Shown here: piece by piece, positions 1 to 12,060 of the stretch
Layout: each line of letters starts with the position of its first letter
How positions within the stretch are numbered: position 1 is the first letter of the stretch
From: Undaria pinnatifida
Lineage: Eukaryota; Sar; Phaeophyceae; Laminariales; Alariaceae
DNA length: 64,000 bases
Assembly (NCBI GenBank): GCA_012845835.1
Contig: JABAKD010000006.1
Coordinates: 11,919,166-11,983,165 of the forward strand
Direction of reading: 5' to 3'
Notes under the pieces: generated by a model
Databases searched by the model: none
Told to the model about the DNA's origin: nothing
Seen by the model: the letters and a program-made list of their open reading frames with translations, nothing else
Made by a program: the position numbers and the translations under genes

Positions 1-2649
1 ATCATGTCCCATTTTTTCGGATCGACCAATAAAAAAAAGAAGAAAATATCAGTGTCACCAGAAAAATGTTTTTTTCCAAAAAAATCTTGATTAAACACTA
101 AGCACGTGCGTAACTTCGTATGATGATTCCTTGGGCTTGGAGTGGAGTTGGCTGGTGATACTTGGTCGTCAAGATCGTACCAGTGAAGTGGTTTGAAATA
201 TATACCAGGTACATTTTACCATGATTCAACTAGAGCGAGAATTTCCGAAAATGTGCTGTTTTCTTCACCTTGTCTCCCCTGGTCAGAGTTGTCTCAGCTA
301 TATGGGCTATCTATCAAATCAAACCGCACCAGAAATCGCACTGGAAACCGCACAGGAACAGGCAGCATTGCCCGTGAGAAATCGTTGGACAAAATCCATC
401 ACTTTGGAGCTAAAACTACAAAGTCTTACTATCAATAGTAAAGCACCACTATAAATAAAATATATTCTTGCTGCCTGTGGTCTGCGCAGTTCCCCGGTGG
501 CTCTTGCTTTTTACACATGCGGCACGTACGATTAACATGTACAAGAAAGGGTCCCAGCGTCATAGTCACGGGCAAGACCTTGGATTGAGCAGCGCCTCAT
601 AACTGTTGCTGCAGCTGAGAGAGCAACACGGCCTGGATCGTCGCCAGGCATGGGCTTGTACATATAGTTGATTGTCGTCGGGCATGGGCTGCCGCGGCTG
701 CTGCGGGATGCTGCTGCGGGTTTTGCAATGATAATTTCCAAAAAAATGTAACGCGAATTCCATTCGAAGTATAAACATATCATTGAAACTCTTATTTTAT
801 ACCAGGTATCACCCCACTAGGTTCGGAAATATAAGGATCGTTTTACATTGGTATTGATATTAAACAGTCTACATATTCGGACAGATTCGATATGATACTA
901 CTAATAGTACACAGTAATGCAGCGAAGTTTTAAAAGCAACCCCGGCATCATAGAAGCGGCCAGTAGCAGACATGCCTGCTCGCTGTTGCAGCTTACCAAG
1001 CAAAGCCGGTGGGATCGTCGTCGGGCACGGACTGCTGCAGATGTACCGTCGCCGGTCATGGTCTGTCGCCGCTGACCAGTTCCTGCCGTGGGCTGCTGTT
1101 GCTGTTTTATGCACTTGGGGTGCTGCTCTACTACTACTACTGCTGCAAGCTGCTGCTGATTTTCGGCGTGGATGGGTTCGGCCGCCCTCGCGAGCGGTCA
1201 ATCATCGCTTCGAGCGCTGGACGTCTACGAGACGAGCGGCTTCGCATGTCCCGATAAGTGTGGGCTGTGGGTTAGGTTACCGGGTGTCGTGGCTCGAAAC
1301 GGGAGCACAAGGTACCCAGCGTGCAATCATCACCGGCACGGGGCAGAGGAAGCTCGAGCCTTGGTGCAAAAGCTCAAAAGCAAGGAAAGTTACTCATTTC
1401 AAGCTTTCAGGTCTTTGCTCACCTATGACAGGGATATAGTGCTTCTGATTGGTGGATTTGGTAACCACCAATTGTTCGTTCTTCTACCAATCTTTTTTTG
1501 GGGGGATTTCTATTGCCGTTGACGGCTATAATACCATTTCATTGACACCTCTTTTTTTTCTCTTTTTTTGTCTCACATTTCTACTTTCCAGCTTCTGGAC
1601 AAGCCGTGGTCACAGGTGTCGTCCCTTCTCCCACCCAGTCCTTGCCTTCAATTTTTATCGCGCATGGTGTAACCCTACTGTGTAACCGTGTTGTGTCACT
1701 GTATTGTGCCATCATATTGTGTAACTGTAATGTGCCAATACATTGTGCCACCGTGCTGTGGCACAGTACAGCTGGGGACGCGTGATTCACAGCAGCATGG
1801 TAGGAGGCAAGCTTCATCTTAGGTGCTCGGCGAATAGCACAGCATGCCTGAAGTACAATGTGTAGAATACCATTTTCAGTGATAATAAGGCAATACCCAG
1901 TCTCACGTTGACACAGCAGCAGCCACCCTATATAAATGAATATCGACATGGCGACTCTGTAGAGTGCATGACACTGCCGTCTTAAAAGCAGCGAGGAGGT
2001 ATGCTTCAAAAATCAATGCAGCCGTATCAAAAGTATCAGTAGAGCCTGGGAGTATGTTAACCGAGCTCTTACCGATAGGCTCCACCAAACATCCCACACA
2101 ACGCTAAAATATAAAAAATAAGGGTGGCATTGCCGGCACATGCACACACAACACCACAGCACTACTGCTTTTGGTTTGGTCAATCTAAGCAGGTCGCTGT
2201 AATCGAGCGTTTAACAACTAATAGTACCTGAGCAAGCGACCTACACGCAATTTGTATCGTTAAGACACAAATTGTTAATTGTCGAACTTAGATCGCGGTC
2301 ACGAACACGGACAAGGAGGAGTCCACACATACGCAGGGAAAAAAAACGAAAATACAACACAGCCTACATATTTTCATCACGAGCGAAGGCGAGTTTCTAG
2401 TTTACGCCGGGCCTAAATAAAGGGGTCCCTTTTGAGTTGGTAGAAGCATGGTTTATGTAGGTTTTGCGCGCCGACGATCGACCTTCATCTATACGACTCT
2501 CCAAATTGGAAAGCAACGCACATAGGAGGTGAGTTAACGGCAGATGCAATATTCTGCTGCACGAGTTAATTTCTAGCGACAGCTTTACCTTGTCTACACC
2601 GTATTGAGGGCTGATAGTGCCCACCGTACCTGTCTTCAAGCTCCTGCCG

Positions 2650-2892
2650 ACAGTCCGGGGACAGGGTGGGCAAGGAAGACGCTCCGAACGGTAGCGTGGA
2701 GGTGCTGATGACGTCTCGCCATGTCCTCGTACGAGCATTGTCCTTCGGGGCAGCCTCTTCATCACCATCACCTAGACCATCTCCAGTTACTTTCCCAATT
2801 GCATCTCTCACCAAGACCGATTCCCCTTCCAAGCCAACGGAGACTAAGCGAAACGGCAAGCCGGGCGACTCAGGCACCAAAGGACTCTGGTC
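2650..2892. other. Possible exon, strand unclear
   Basis: Both strands are open for about 240 bp. The plus strand reads a Ser/Pro-rich frame (IASLTKTDSPSKPTETKRNG). The minus strand reads LPFRLVSVGLEGESVLVRDA and ends at a GTACGG donor near 2,632. The right-hand part is copied at 3,040-3,145, as exon acceptor edges are elsewhere in the window, which slightly favours the minus strand. No family is recognised. Confidence 0.3.
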
Positions 2893-4300
2893 ACATTAAG
2901 CCGGAGCGAGGACATGGGCACATAAGACGGCGCGGGGACATGGTCATATACGGCGGGGCGAGGACAACGGTTGGGGTCGGAAATGGGTACTCGGCAGTTC
3001 CAGGGTGCGTGCATTTTCACTGACGTAAACTATATGCTGTGTCACCAATTGCATTCCCAATTGGGTCTCTTAGCAAGACCGATTCCCCTTCCAAGTCAAT
3101 CAAGACCAAGCGAAAGGGCAAGCCGGGCGACTCAGGGACCAAAGTCTAGGCACATAAGCCCGAGGATACATAAGACGGAGCGAGGACATGGGAACATGTT
3201 TATACGACGGAGCGACGAGATAGGCACACAAAACGGCGAGAGGACATGGGGATATATAATACGGAGCGGGGACAATGGACGGGTTCGGCAGTGGGCACTC
3301 GAAAGTTCCAGGGTGCATGCACTTTCAGTGAAGCATACGAAATGTTGCGTCCTGTACCGAGCTCGTACGGTGGTCCCATGGGACGTGGGCGAGCACCCAT
3401 TTTCGCACCGTGAGGTGCAGCAGCACAGCACGGTACAGTAAAATGCTCGCCCAGAGTACCTGGTACAGAGTAGCAGTGGGGAGTACGAGTCGTCGCGAGG
3501 CGACGGCGATACTCGTACGTAGCGCAGTTCTAGATTGTTGTTCCTGTCGCAGACTACCAGTGATACTACATGCTCAGGAAATTAAAATAGACACCCATGT
3601 GTGAGAAGCGGACAGAGTGTTCATGGTCCTCCGCAGTTCTCTGGACTCTCACACTACACTCAGCTCTTTATTGCCGACGGGGAAACATACATACAGTATC
3701 ACGCAATGACAATATTTTCAATAACAACACACAGCGCGGAACATGTGGTTCGAGTGTCAGTCACACAGATGTTCCGGACGAAAAATAGGACAAGGTATGA
3801 CGTCTAGACGGCGGCCGGTCACAGGTCTGAGTGTCAGTGGTACAGTACTTGGAAAACATCCAAATTAGTTGCTGGCATTATATCTCTGTTGTACGAAAAA
3901 CGGGGCGGCCTGGACAGCCGCCGGTCACAGACTCGCGTGGTGCCCATGTATATATGTAGACGAGGAGGATGAGGGCCAGGCTCAATGCCAAGAGATTGAG
4001 AGCGTACGCTCCGGGCTCGACTCTGAGAAGTGTGTGGTGAATTAAAAAGGTACCAGGATGTCTTTTCATCGAGTCAGTTGCGGTTGATTGGGCAAAACAT
4101 TGAATGGTCGTACGTTGTCCCGTGCGAGGTGCGAAGTCACCTCGGCACACGCACTCCGGGCACACGATTGTGTGTATATTTACTTGTTCTTCATACAGAG
4201 CGTGCCCGAAAGTCCAAACGAGAGCGCAGGGAAAGGACTACAACTGAGAAAACACAGTTGTATAAACAGCTGGTACTTGAGAAGTAACGTATGAGCCGGT

Positions 4301-4390
4301 CGCCCCCGTGGTCTAGTGGTTAACCTCGAACACCACTAAGGTTGGAGTCATGGGTTCAAATCTCGGTATGGAGATTTTTATTTTTTAGAG
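4301..4390 (+). mobile_element. tRNA-derived SINE-like unit, copy 1
   Basis: The unit contains a Pol III A box (GTGGTCTAGTGGTTA) and, about 35 bp later, a B box (GGTTCAAATCT), followed by a T-rich run. The acceptor stem does not pair, so it is not a functional tRNA. A diverged relative occurs at 56715-56620 on the other strand. Confidence 0.55.
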
Positions 4391-4439
4391 ACACCAACTG
4401 CCGAGAGCGCTGTATAGCGTGGGCAGCAAAACTCGACGC

Positions 4440-4530
4440 GAGTCGGCGGGGGAAGAACGTGCTGAATAATTGTCGCGATAAGGGTGAAGGCACGTACCGT
4501 AATGGGGAGGGGTGGGGAGAGCCTGCTTAG
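4440..4530 (+). repeat. Dispersed repeat E
   Basis: Contains GTGCTGAATAATTGTCGCG and GTGAAGGCACGTACCG, as at 20,490, 28,480 and 60,575. Confidence 0.5.
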
Positions 4531-4786
4531 TGACCCCAGATCTGAGCTACAGCTACGGAGGAGAAATAAAAGAAAAAGTGCAAAAATAGTACATGGGATG
4601 AGCAAAAAAACAAAGCGTGGAAGGCATCGCTAGGGCTTCCTGAACTTGCAGTAGGGATTAACAACTGAGCTCAATATACCTAAATAGCTGTTCGAAAGGA
4701 AAGGCCCTTCCACTCTGGCGGTGTATTGTATTAATGGTCCGCGTTACCAACCGAGGTAAGCGTCAAGGCGTAATAAAGCAGCGGTA

Positions 4787-4865
4787 CTGGTAGTAGTAGT
4801 GGCAATAGTAGTAGTAGGAGGAGGAGGAGGAGGAGTAGAAGTAGGAGTAGTAGTAGGAGTAGTAG

Positions 4866-4904
<39 letters not shown>

Positions 4905-5062
4905 TAGTAGTAGGAGTAGGAGTAGGAGTAGTAGTAGTAGTAGTAGTAGTAGTAGCAGTACGAGTAGGGAGTAGTAGTAGTAGCAGTAGTAGTAGTGGTA
5001 GTAGTAGTCGTAGTCGTAGTAGTAGTAGTAGTAGTAGCAGTAGCAGTACTAGTACTAGTACA
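4787..5062 (+). repeat. (TAG/GTA)n trinucleotide satellite
   Basis: About 275 bp of GTA/AGG trinucleotides with interruptions. It produces long artificial Ser/Thr/Val/Leu frames in all phases that are not genes. A CAG-rich tail follows to about 5,270. Confidence 0.9.
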
Positions 5063-7487
5063 GCAACAGGAGCACAGCAGCAGCAGTACGAAGTGCAGCA
5101 GCAACAGAAGACAGCCACAGCTACAACTCGTACCGTTACTGGGCAGCTCAGGCGTAGAGTTCGGCTGAATCTACCCATCTGCAGTACATCCAAGCCGACT
5201 CATACGCTCATCGCCAAAAACAGCAACCCAAACGCAGCAGCAGTAGCAGCAACAGGCAGCAGCACCAGCAGTGTCTTGGTCTAATAAAAAACGTTTAGTT
5301 CTCGCCCTCAAGCCCAGCATTTTCTTGGGCCGTCCTTTCTCCACGACGAGCTCAAGGCGGTTCGATACGAAACCGGCCGTTTCTCCCCTTCCTCCCACCC
5401 GTCCAAACGCCAATGGCAGCCAAAGCCCGCTTAGGCCATGGGCTCGCTCGTAACCACGAGCTCTTTCGTATATCTTACACACGCTCTGCTTCTCTCGGAA
5501 AAAAATCCCAGTGACTTAAGTCCTGAGTTCTGTTGTGGAGTTTCCCAACAATTCCCAAATCCTCTACCTTCTCTAAACTCTAATTTCAGGTATAATTCCA
5601 TCTAATTTTAGCCATCCCCTCCCCTACTCAATCCAACTTCATGAGCCATCTGGCTCTGTCGCCAATAACTCATCAATTTGGTACTTGATTAGGCTCATAA
5701 AAATTGGCCCTATGCGTCCAACCGGCATTTTGAAAATCTGTCCCCTACCGCTCACGAATTGCCCACGAATTAGTAATTCGTGTGCCTGCTTTTATGGGGC
5801 TCTGTCGCGACAACCGTGACCGGTCTGGTCGGGAAAATCGGGCCGTAACATGTCGCAACGTGTCACCCGTCCGCCTATTTTTCTCTGCTTCTGTCTCGAC
5901 GATAGCCGCTGGCTGTCGCATATAGCTGTCCAGCTACCTCTCTCTCCATCTATCTCTACCGAGATCAGGGGCTACGTTCTTCTATCTGTATGTGCTGCTG
6001 TGGTCACAACAACAGCCGCTGGTTGTTTTAGCTGCTCAGCTATCATCTCTCTTTCCATCTATCGCGACCGAACTCTGACTATATTAATTAAAACTCTTTC
6101 AAATGCGTCAGCTATGACTTCGATGAATGTAAGGGCCGATACTTCTCTTAGCAAGCTGCGTGATACACCGGCCATACATTTTTATATATGGAGACCGATC
6201 GTGTGTGTGGTTGTTGTCCTGGTTATGTGGCGAGGTACCCAGCAGCAGCAGTGCGGCGCTCGAGCGCACGCAGTGGTTTGGACTTGGAAGAGTGTGCATG
6301 ACCAAGGGCGCTTGGTTACCTTTCGTGTTTTTATACCAGTACATACTACCACTGCAATTTTTAAGTACGTCACAGCAGGTCACAACTTCCATGTTTGAAG
6401 CTGGGACGCGGCGAATCCGAGATCAACGCACAATGCGAGCTACTATAGTACGAGCATTTTCCTTTATATTTGCAAACGGCACAGGGCCGGGTGGGCCTTT
6501 AGGGAGCATTTATTGATCCGGACGAGGATTTTGCATGACCATGGGCCCGTGGTTACTTGTCATGTTTTCATATCGGTACATGTACTGAGTTTGAACTTTG
6601 CAATGGTACGCCACGGCAGCTGGTCACAATTTTCATTTTTTTGAGACGTGGCGAGGCCGAGATCGACAGAGTATATGCCACATTTGTTGCGAACAGGCCA
6701 TGTGGGGCGGCGGGGAGCGGGGTGGGAGGCAGCCCCACCCCGCGCCCCGCCCAGCTGACACACCTGGGTGTGAGTGACAGCTGACAACACCGCGGGCACA
6801 TGCCCAGGGAAAAGACTCTTTGACTCCTTGGATTGCTACTGCCGGTACGTTGTTCTGGGAGGATTCGCACAAAGCCAACGGAAAGTGCAGAAGTAGATCG
6901 GCATTGTGATGCATCGTTGGTGCCGCTACGCAGTTGTTGTAATATCGTACATATTCGTATACATCACGTTCGCAAACAGCACAGGGCCGGCCCGGGCGGC
7001 GGGGCGCGGGGTGGGGCGCAGCGGGATAGAGCCCAGTTCGTACAAAGCCAAGTGACGTAGTCTGTAGACTATGCCAATTTGCAGCAGGAAGGGGTAAGGG
7101 AGGTATATGCTCAGCAGTAGCAGCAGCAGTAGAAACGCACCACTGGGACCCGCGTGCAGAGCATCTCCTCTGGGCGCTATAAGCAATATAAGCAATAAAA
7201 GCAAAAAGAACATTCGAAAAATCACTACTTTGAAAAGCAATACATTATCCGCTTGGGACAAGCATATTGATTTGGAAACTCCGAAAATAGTCTGCTGGCG
7301 ATTGCTCCGGCTGTCGGCTGTCTACGACTGCTGTACAGTCGCTCCTCTCTACATGCGTATCTCCGTAGGATTAGATTACAGCTGCTGATTTACATGTTAT
7401 ACGTACATAGCTCCGGAGAATTTCTTGCCAGCTGCTGCTGTACATACATACGTGTAGCTCGGCATAACGTTTGGTACTTGGTACCTG

Positions 7488-7889
7488 GTGCGAGGTAGCA
7501 GTAGTTCTCTACGAAGCCTGGGTTGCACATGTTTGAGGGGCGTTCCAATTACATCTTACAATAGGTCCGAGCACACAGCTGCCTGCGCAACCCCTCGCAA
7601 AGGCGGCGCCGGTCGAGTAGCCGAACTCTCCCATGGGTCAGAGGACAGAGAGGACGAAAAGGAAAAAAAATCGCTAAAATACATAAGCCTGCGCCAAAAC
7701 GTTCACAGGGCGCGATTTTTCGGAGATCTCGTCGCTGATCTCGACGTGAAGGGCTCGCACAGGCGCTACGACACTGAGCGGGCGGATCCGCGGCGCCGGC
7801 CGTCGCGGGCGAGGCGGGGGCACGCCTCAGCGAAGAATCCACGTAGAAAGGCGGTCAGAGGCGGTAGAGATCCGCAGACCAAAGAGTGA
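7488..7889 (+). other. Arg-rich open frame, doubtful
   Basis: A 133-codon frame with a GC-rich end (FFGDLVADLDVKGSHRRYDT, then an Arg-rich tail). The minus strand is also open here (ALHVEISDEISEKSRPVNVL). No homology or splice context decides between them. Confidence 0.2.
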
Positions 7890-8094
7890 TTAGGTAGATA
7901 TTTATATATGTTTACGTGTATGGCCGAGGGTGGAGCAATAAAAAAGGCGAAAGCTAAACAGCAAAAAAAGGAATAATCCAAAAATCGATCCTGAAAAAAA
8001 ATCCCCGTCAGCAATAAAGAGGTGAGAGTAATCTGAGAGACCAGAGAATTGCCGACGGTGGCTTCCGAAGGCATCTACATGGCAGTAGGTAAGT

Positions 8095-8160
8095 ATGTAG
8101 CTGTCGCTAGGAACTCGCGCAGCAGGATATTTGTAACTGTTGTCAACTTATCTGCGTTGG
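8095..8160 (-). repeat. Dispersed repeat C, fragment
   Basis: Contains CTAGGAACTCGCGCAGCAGG and a GTTGTCAACT box; the complement of the conserved core of repeat C (GAGTTCCTAGCGAGAGCTAC). Confidence 0.5.
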
Positions 8161-8924
8161 AGGATGATGGACGGTCGTTGTACTAAACTACCAAGTAAGT
8201 GAACAGCAAAAGAGCAAAGTGAAACAAGAGAGTGCAGCAGCAGCCAGCAGAAGCAGCAGCAGAACGGTGCGTGTGGGTGGGAGGCTGTTGTACTGTGACC
8301 TGCACCACCACCATGCCCCTAGCGCCACTCGACCCCTCCCCCCTCCCTTCTCCCCCCTCCCTTCTCGCTGGGTGGGCGGCTGTGGGTGGCTGTTCTGTTG
8401 CTTTTTTGCCGGTAGTGGCCTGCTTGACGGAGAGTCTTAAAAGTCGAGGACACGAAAGACTTTCTTTTTTCTTTAAACGCCACACCAAACAATTAGAAAT
8501 CGTGACGGCGAGGGACTCAGGCTTCAGGATCCAGCCAAATTTGAATAGGACCGTATATTTGGCCGACTTACAGCTCAAAGCCAATATGCGAGTACGGGTA
8601 AGACTAGACTACACGTATACCTGGATACACGAGTTGGTAACAGGTTAAGAGGCTCGTATTCCATCGTTGTGCAAGTAAATATGTGCGCAATAAATGCTGC
8701 AAGTGTCTATCATACCATGTACCAGGTACCCGGTTCGACGCAAGACGAAAGTCTCGCGCACACCACAAGCAGAGGCTGCCATGAACTTTCAGTCTACAGT
8801 TAGAGAATGGAGTGCTTCATTGCGCAGCGAAACCTTGACGCAGAAGGCATCGCAGAAACACGCTAAAAATTGCAGCATTTATTGCGCACACAGACTTGCA
8901 TGTCGATGGAATACGAGCCTTGTA

Positions 8925-9662
8925 CAGGCTGGTTCACGTTGAAAAAAAAAACTCTCCCCAGCGAATGCCGCTCGCAATATCCAGTCAAAGGGTGAATACT
9001 TGGTATCATACTGACTCCCATGACTATTGGAAGAGGGTGAGATGGCCAGTTTTTTTGTTGACGGCCTCGGGCTGTCTCTAGGAGCAAAACTCCTATCGAC
9101 CGATGTCAGGCCTTAATATTCTTCACACTAATATTCAGGTTTTTTGCAAGCGGAGGCGAGAAAAAAATTGCGCCGCATTTTGCACAAACCGGTTGGAGGT
9201 ACTCCAAGGCATGTCTGTAGAATTTTTCTCGCAAAAAATCTAAAATCTGACCTGCCTGTGTTTAACCTTGAGCAGCATCTAGCGAAAAAACTGTATCCTG
9301 CAATAAAACCAAGAATTTTGAAGGGAATAACGTATATTATTCCTTTTTACGCACAACAGTCCAAATGTCCACGCCGTTCTTGAGAGATAGACCCCGAAGT
9401 ATCGCACACGTGTTCTTCATGCCCATCCCGAGGCCTGACCTCCGGGTTTTTTTTTTTTTTCTTTTCTTTTTTTTTTGCCGAAAAATAATGGTCTAAGGTG
9501 GGCCACATTTTCCAAAACAACAGGCAAAAGCAAACAAAACCCGACTGGTGAGGTCTTCGCAATGGCACATAGAAGTGTGAAAAATTTCATAGTCTGAATA
9601 AAAAAAACGGCGTGGACATTCGCCGGGCAATAAAATTGTTTTTTTATACGTGAACCAGCCTG
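8925..9662 (+). mobile_element. MITE with CAGGCTGGTTCA terminal inverted repeats, copy 1
   Basis: The 738-bp unit starts CAGGCTGGTTCACGTT and ends with the inverse (ACGTGAACCAGCCTG). It is flanked by TA on both sides, the target duplication of Tc1/mariner-type elements. A second copy in opposite orientation lies at 56734-57464 with matching interior. No recognisable transposase is encoded, so it looks non-autonomous. Confidence 0.75.
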
Positions 9663-9712
9663 TAGCCTGTTGCTATACATACATCTCGTACGACGTACAA
9701 CAGCAGGTACCA

Positions 9713-10045
9713 GGTATATTATAAAAAATCAAAATGCACTCCAACTGTGTGATCCAAGGTTTCGTCGGAACTCGTCTTTGCAAGCTGTGCGTGATACTCC
9801 GATCGCGCGTATTACCGGGTGTGTGTCCCCAGTAAGGATATATAGGTCGGCGACTCCCCTTAGAACTAGCTTGTACCAGGGTCAACAGGGTGATGGTAAT
9901 CGATCTGTGCACGGAAACAATAAGACCCGTTTGTGAGGGGGACAAAATCTGATGGCTGTGGAATGCATCAGTTTATCATATATATCCTGTAAGTCGTATA
10001 ACCGGTGGGGGGAACGGGGCGGGGCTTTTAACCCTTCTGGGACTC
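9713..10045 (+). repeat. Dispersed repeat B, copy 1
   Basis: Shares CTTTGCAAGCTGTG, GATACTCCGATCGCGCGTATT, GGTCGGCGACTCCCCTT, GGGTCAACAGGGTGATG and TCCTGTAAGTCGTATAACCGG with three other full copies. A related downstream module continues to about 10,930. Confidence 0.7.
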
Positions 10046-11914
10046 CAAGGGGGTTTTTGTGATCATAAAAAATGATCAATTCTCGTATTTTTCACCGGAC
10101 AGACCGGTCTGTTCAGCCCGGGGATGAAAAAGACATGCCCGGACTTGAACGCAGGGCGTTTTATAGCACAGCGACGCACGCACACACGCACGCCTGGCAA
10201 CACCCCGGGACTCGGCCTACAGGGGTACGCCGGTAGGCGCATGAAGCCTGCACGCCGCCTGGGGTCCTCATCTGTGAGATCTTAACGCCTTCCCAAGCCC
10301 GCGGCTGTCTGGGGCGTTTTCAGAGGAGTACAGAAGTACGCTATTCCCGCAGGGCACTTCGACCATGATTTAGTGATCATTTTTTGTGATCATTTTTACC
10401 TACTGAATTTTGACTGCTCTCAAGGCGTGGGACCACCCGACCAGGGTGAAAATTGCATCGAGCGAACAATAGCGGTTATGTTCTGAGGGCCGAGGGACCT
10501 TTCTAGTGTAAGGACAGACGTCCCCAGCATGTTACCGGGAGGCGACAGGGCCCCGGTGCGAGTTTAGCTGAGGGCTGCACTTCTCCACAAGAAGTATCTT
10601 TTTGGGCGAAGAAACGCGCCGCGTCTGCTGTGCGGACCCAACTTTTTTGTGACAGTCTCGGCGCGCGCGCGGGCTGCTCGACTAGCGGGCTGCGAACAGC
10701 CTAGTCCCCGAGGGGGTAGGGGGATTTCCAACATTTTTAGGTCGCATAAATGTATAGGAGCTTACTTTAGGCATGATGCCAGGGTGATGCCAGGCCTAGG
10801 CGATGGTCGGGGTGGCGGGGGGGACGTTAATTTGAACTTGGAGACTATACCTGGTACAAATGAATTGGAGCTAAATGGATGGCTCGAGAGGTAAAGAGGT
10901 GATATCACCTGTCGGGTATTGTTTATTATTCTGGCGGAATACGAGCCACGTTAAAGTTGGTACTATTGATACGGGAGGTGTGATGCAAGACGCAGGACTC
11001 GCGTGCAACACAAGCAAAGATTGCAATCCTGCTGTAGAGCTTGGAGTGCAGAGCTATGCAAGTATTGCGCAACCGAGGTCTTGACGTAGTGTAGAAGCGT
11101 GATGGAACACGAACGAGCCTCGTAACCTGTTACTAGCAGGTGTAATGCAACACGCGAGACTTGCGCGCAATACAGAGACTGCTGTAATCCTGCTGTAGAG
11201 TTTGGCGTGCTTCATTGCGCAAGCGAGGTCTCGACGCAGACAGGACCGCGTGTACCGGGTATCTGTACCGGGTAGAAGACTGCCTTGACTAGCGCAATTG
11301 AATGCACTCCTGTATTTTTTTAGCACAACTTGATACGATTTACCTCTTGGTGTGTCACATGTCAAATCCCAAGAGTGTACTCTGCTTCGCTGCTTGTACT
11401 TGCCTCTGCGTCTTTAGTCTCGGCATCCTCTAGCTCGCGTAGCAGGTCATCGACGTTCAAGTCTCCCTCTCCCGCCATGCTCATGACCCCCCTTTCTACC
11501 CAGTACACTCCTGCGTGCCGGCGTTAGGACGTTATGTTGGTCGACCAAAAGGCTCACAAGACGGCAAGTATCCTGAACCAAAACGCCGCGCAGGTCATGT
11601 AGCGCACATAATTTAAATCCTAGATCCTTGATCCTTGAACGGTACACAGTGGTTGTTCACGTTCATGGGACATGGGGCTGGTGTGCATAAGGAGAAGATC
11701 TCATTCAAGTGTCAATGTGCAAAGAACCAATCATCCATGCTGGGCGTTGGGTGGGTGCTAGCTAGTGGGTGCCAACTCATCCTGCAGGGGTTCGCGTCGA
11801 GGGTGTGCCGAACCATAATCCCTCCATAAAATAATAACACTATTCTTTAAAAAAGCGTTCCGGCTGGTTCCTCTCACAGCTCAGTGTTCCTTGTGCGCGA
11901 AGCTTTCACAACAC

Positions 11915-12060
11915 ACAGGCAGCTTCCCCGAGAGCTACGCACTTACAGAGTTTCACGCAGAGGGTGGGTTTAAGCTCCCGCTGCGCAAACAGCTTCCCCG
12001 AGGGCCACACACTTGCAGAGTTGCTACGCAGAGGATTGATTTGACGGAATAGACTTTGCA
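11915..12060 (+). repeat. Duplicated leader/promoter segment just before DCTN5
   Basis: A segment beginning GCAGCTTCCCCGAGAG and ending at an ACGCAGAGG box occurs at about 11919-11965 and again at about 11990-12035, immediately before the DCTN5 start codon. It lies where the 5' leader or core promoter should be. Confidence 0.6.

Larger units (their letters stand above)
1..8924. other. No firm gene; repeats and unassigned sequence
   Basis: Apart from the SINE, satellite and repeat fragments listed, I see only short CTG/CAG-rich frames and local duplications. One is the block around 2,780-3,300; another is the GGCACAGGGCCGG phrase at 6,480 and 6,980. Short GTGTAACnGT and GTGCCA words recur at 1,660-1,765. 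No exon is supported. Confidence 0.5.

Noticed and set aside
972-1522. 155- and 116-codon overlapping frames
   Set aside because: CTG-rich low-complexity sequence with no motif, splice context or conservation that I can recognise.
4301-4390. Functional tRNA gene
   Set aside because: A and B boxes are present, but the acceptor and T stems do not pair properly and a diverged copy exists; a SINE-like origin fits better.
4744-5284. Several 110-160 codon frames of poly-Thr, Leu, Ser or Val
   Set aside because: They are translations of a trinucleotide satellite and are open in every phase.
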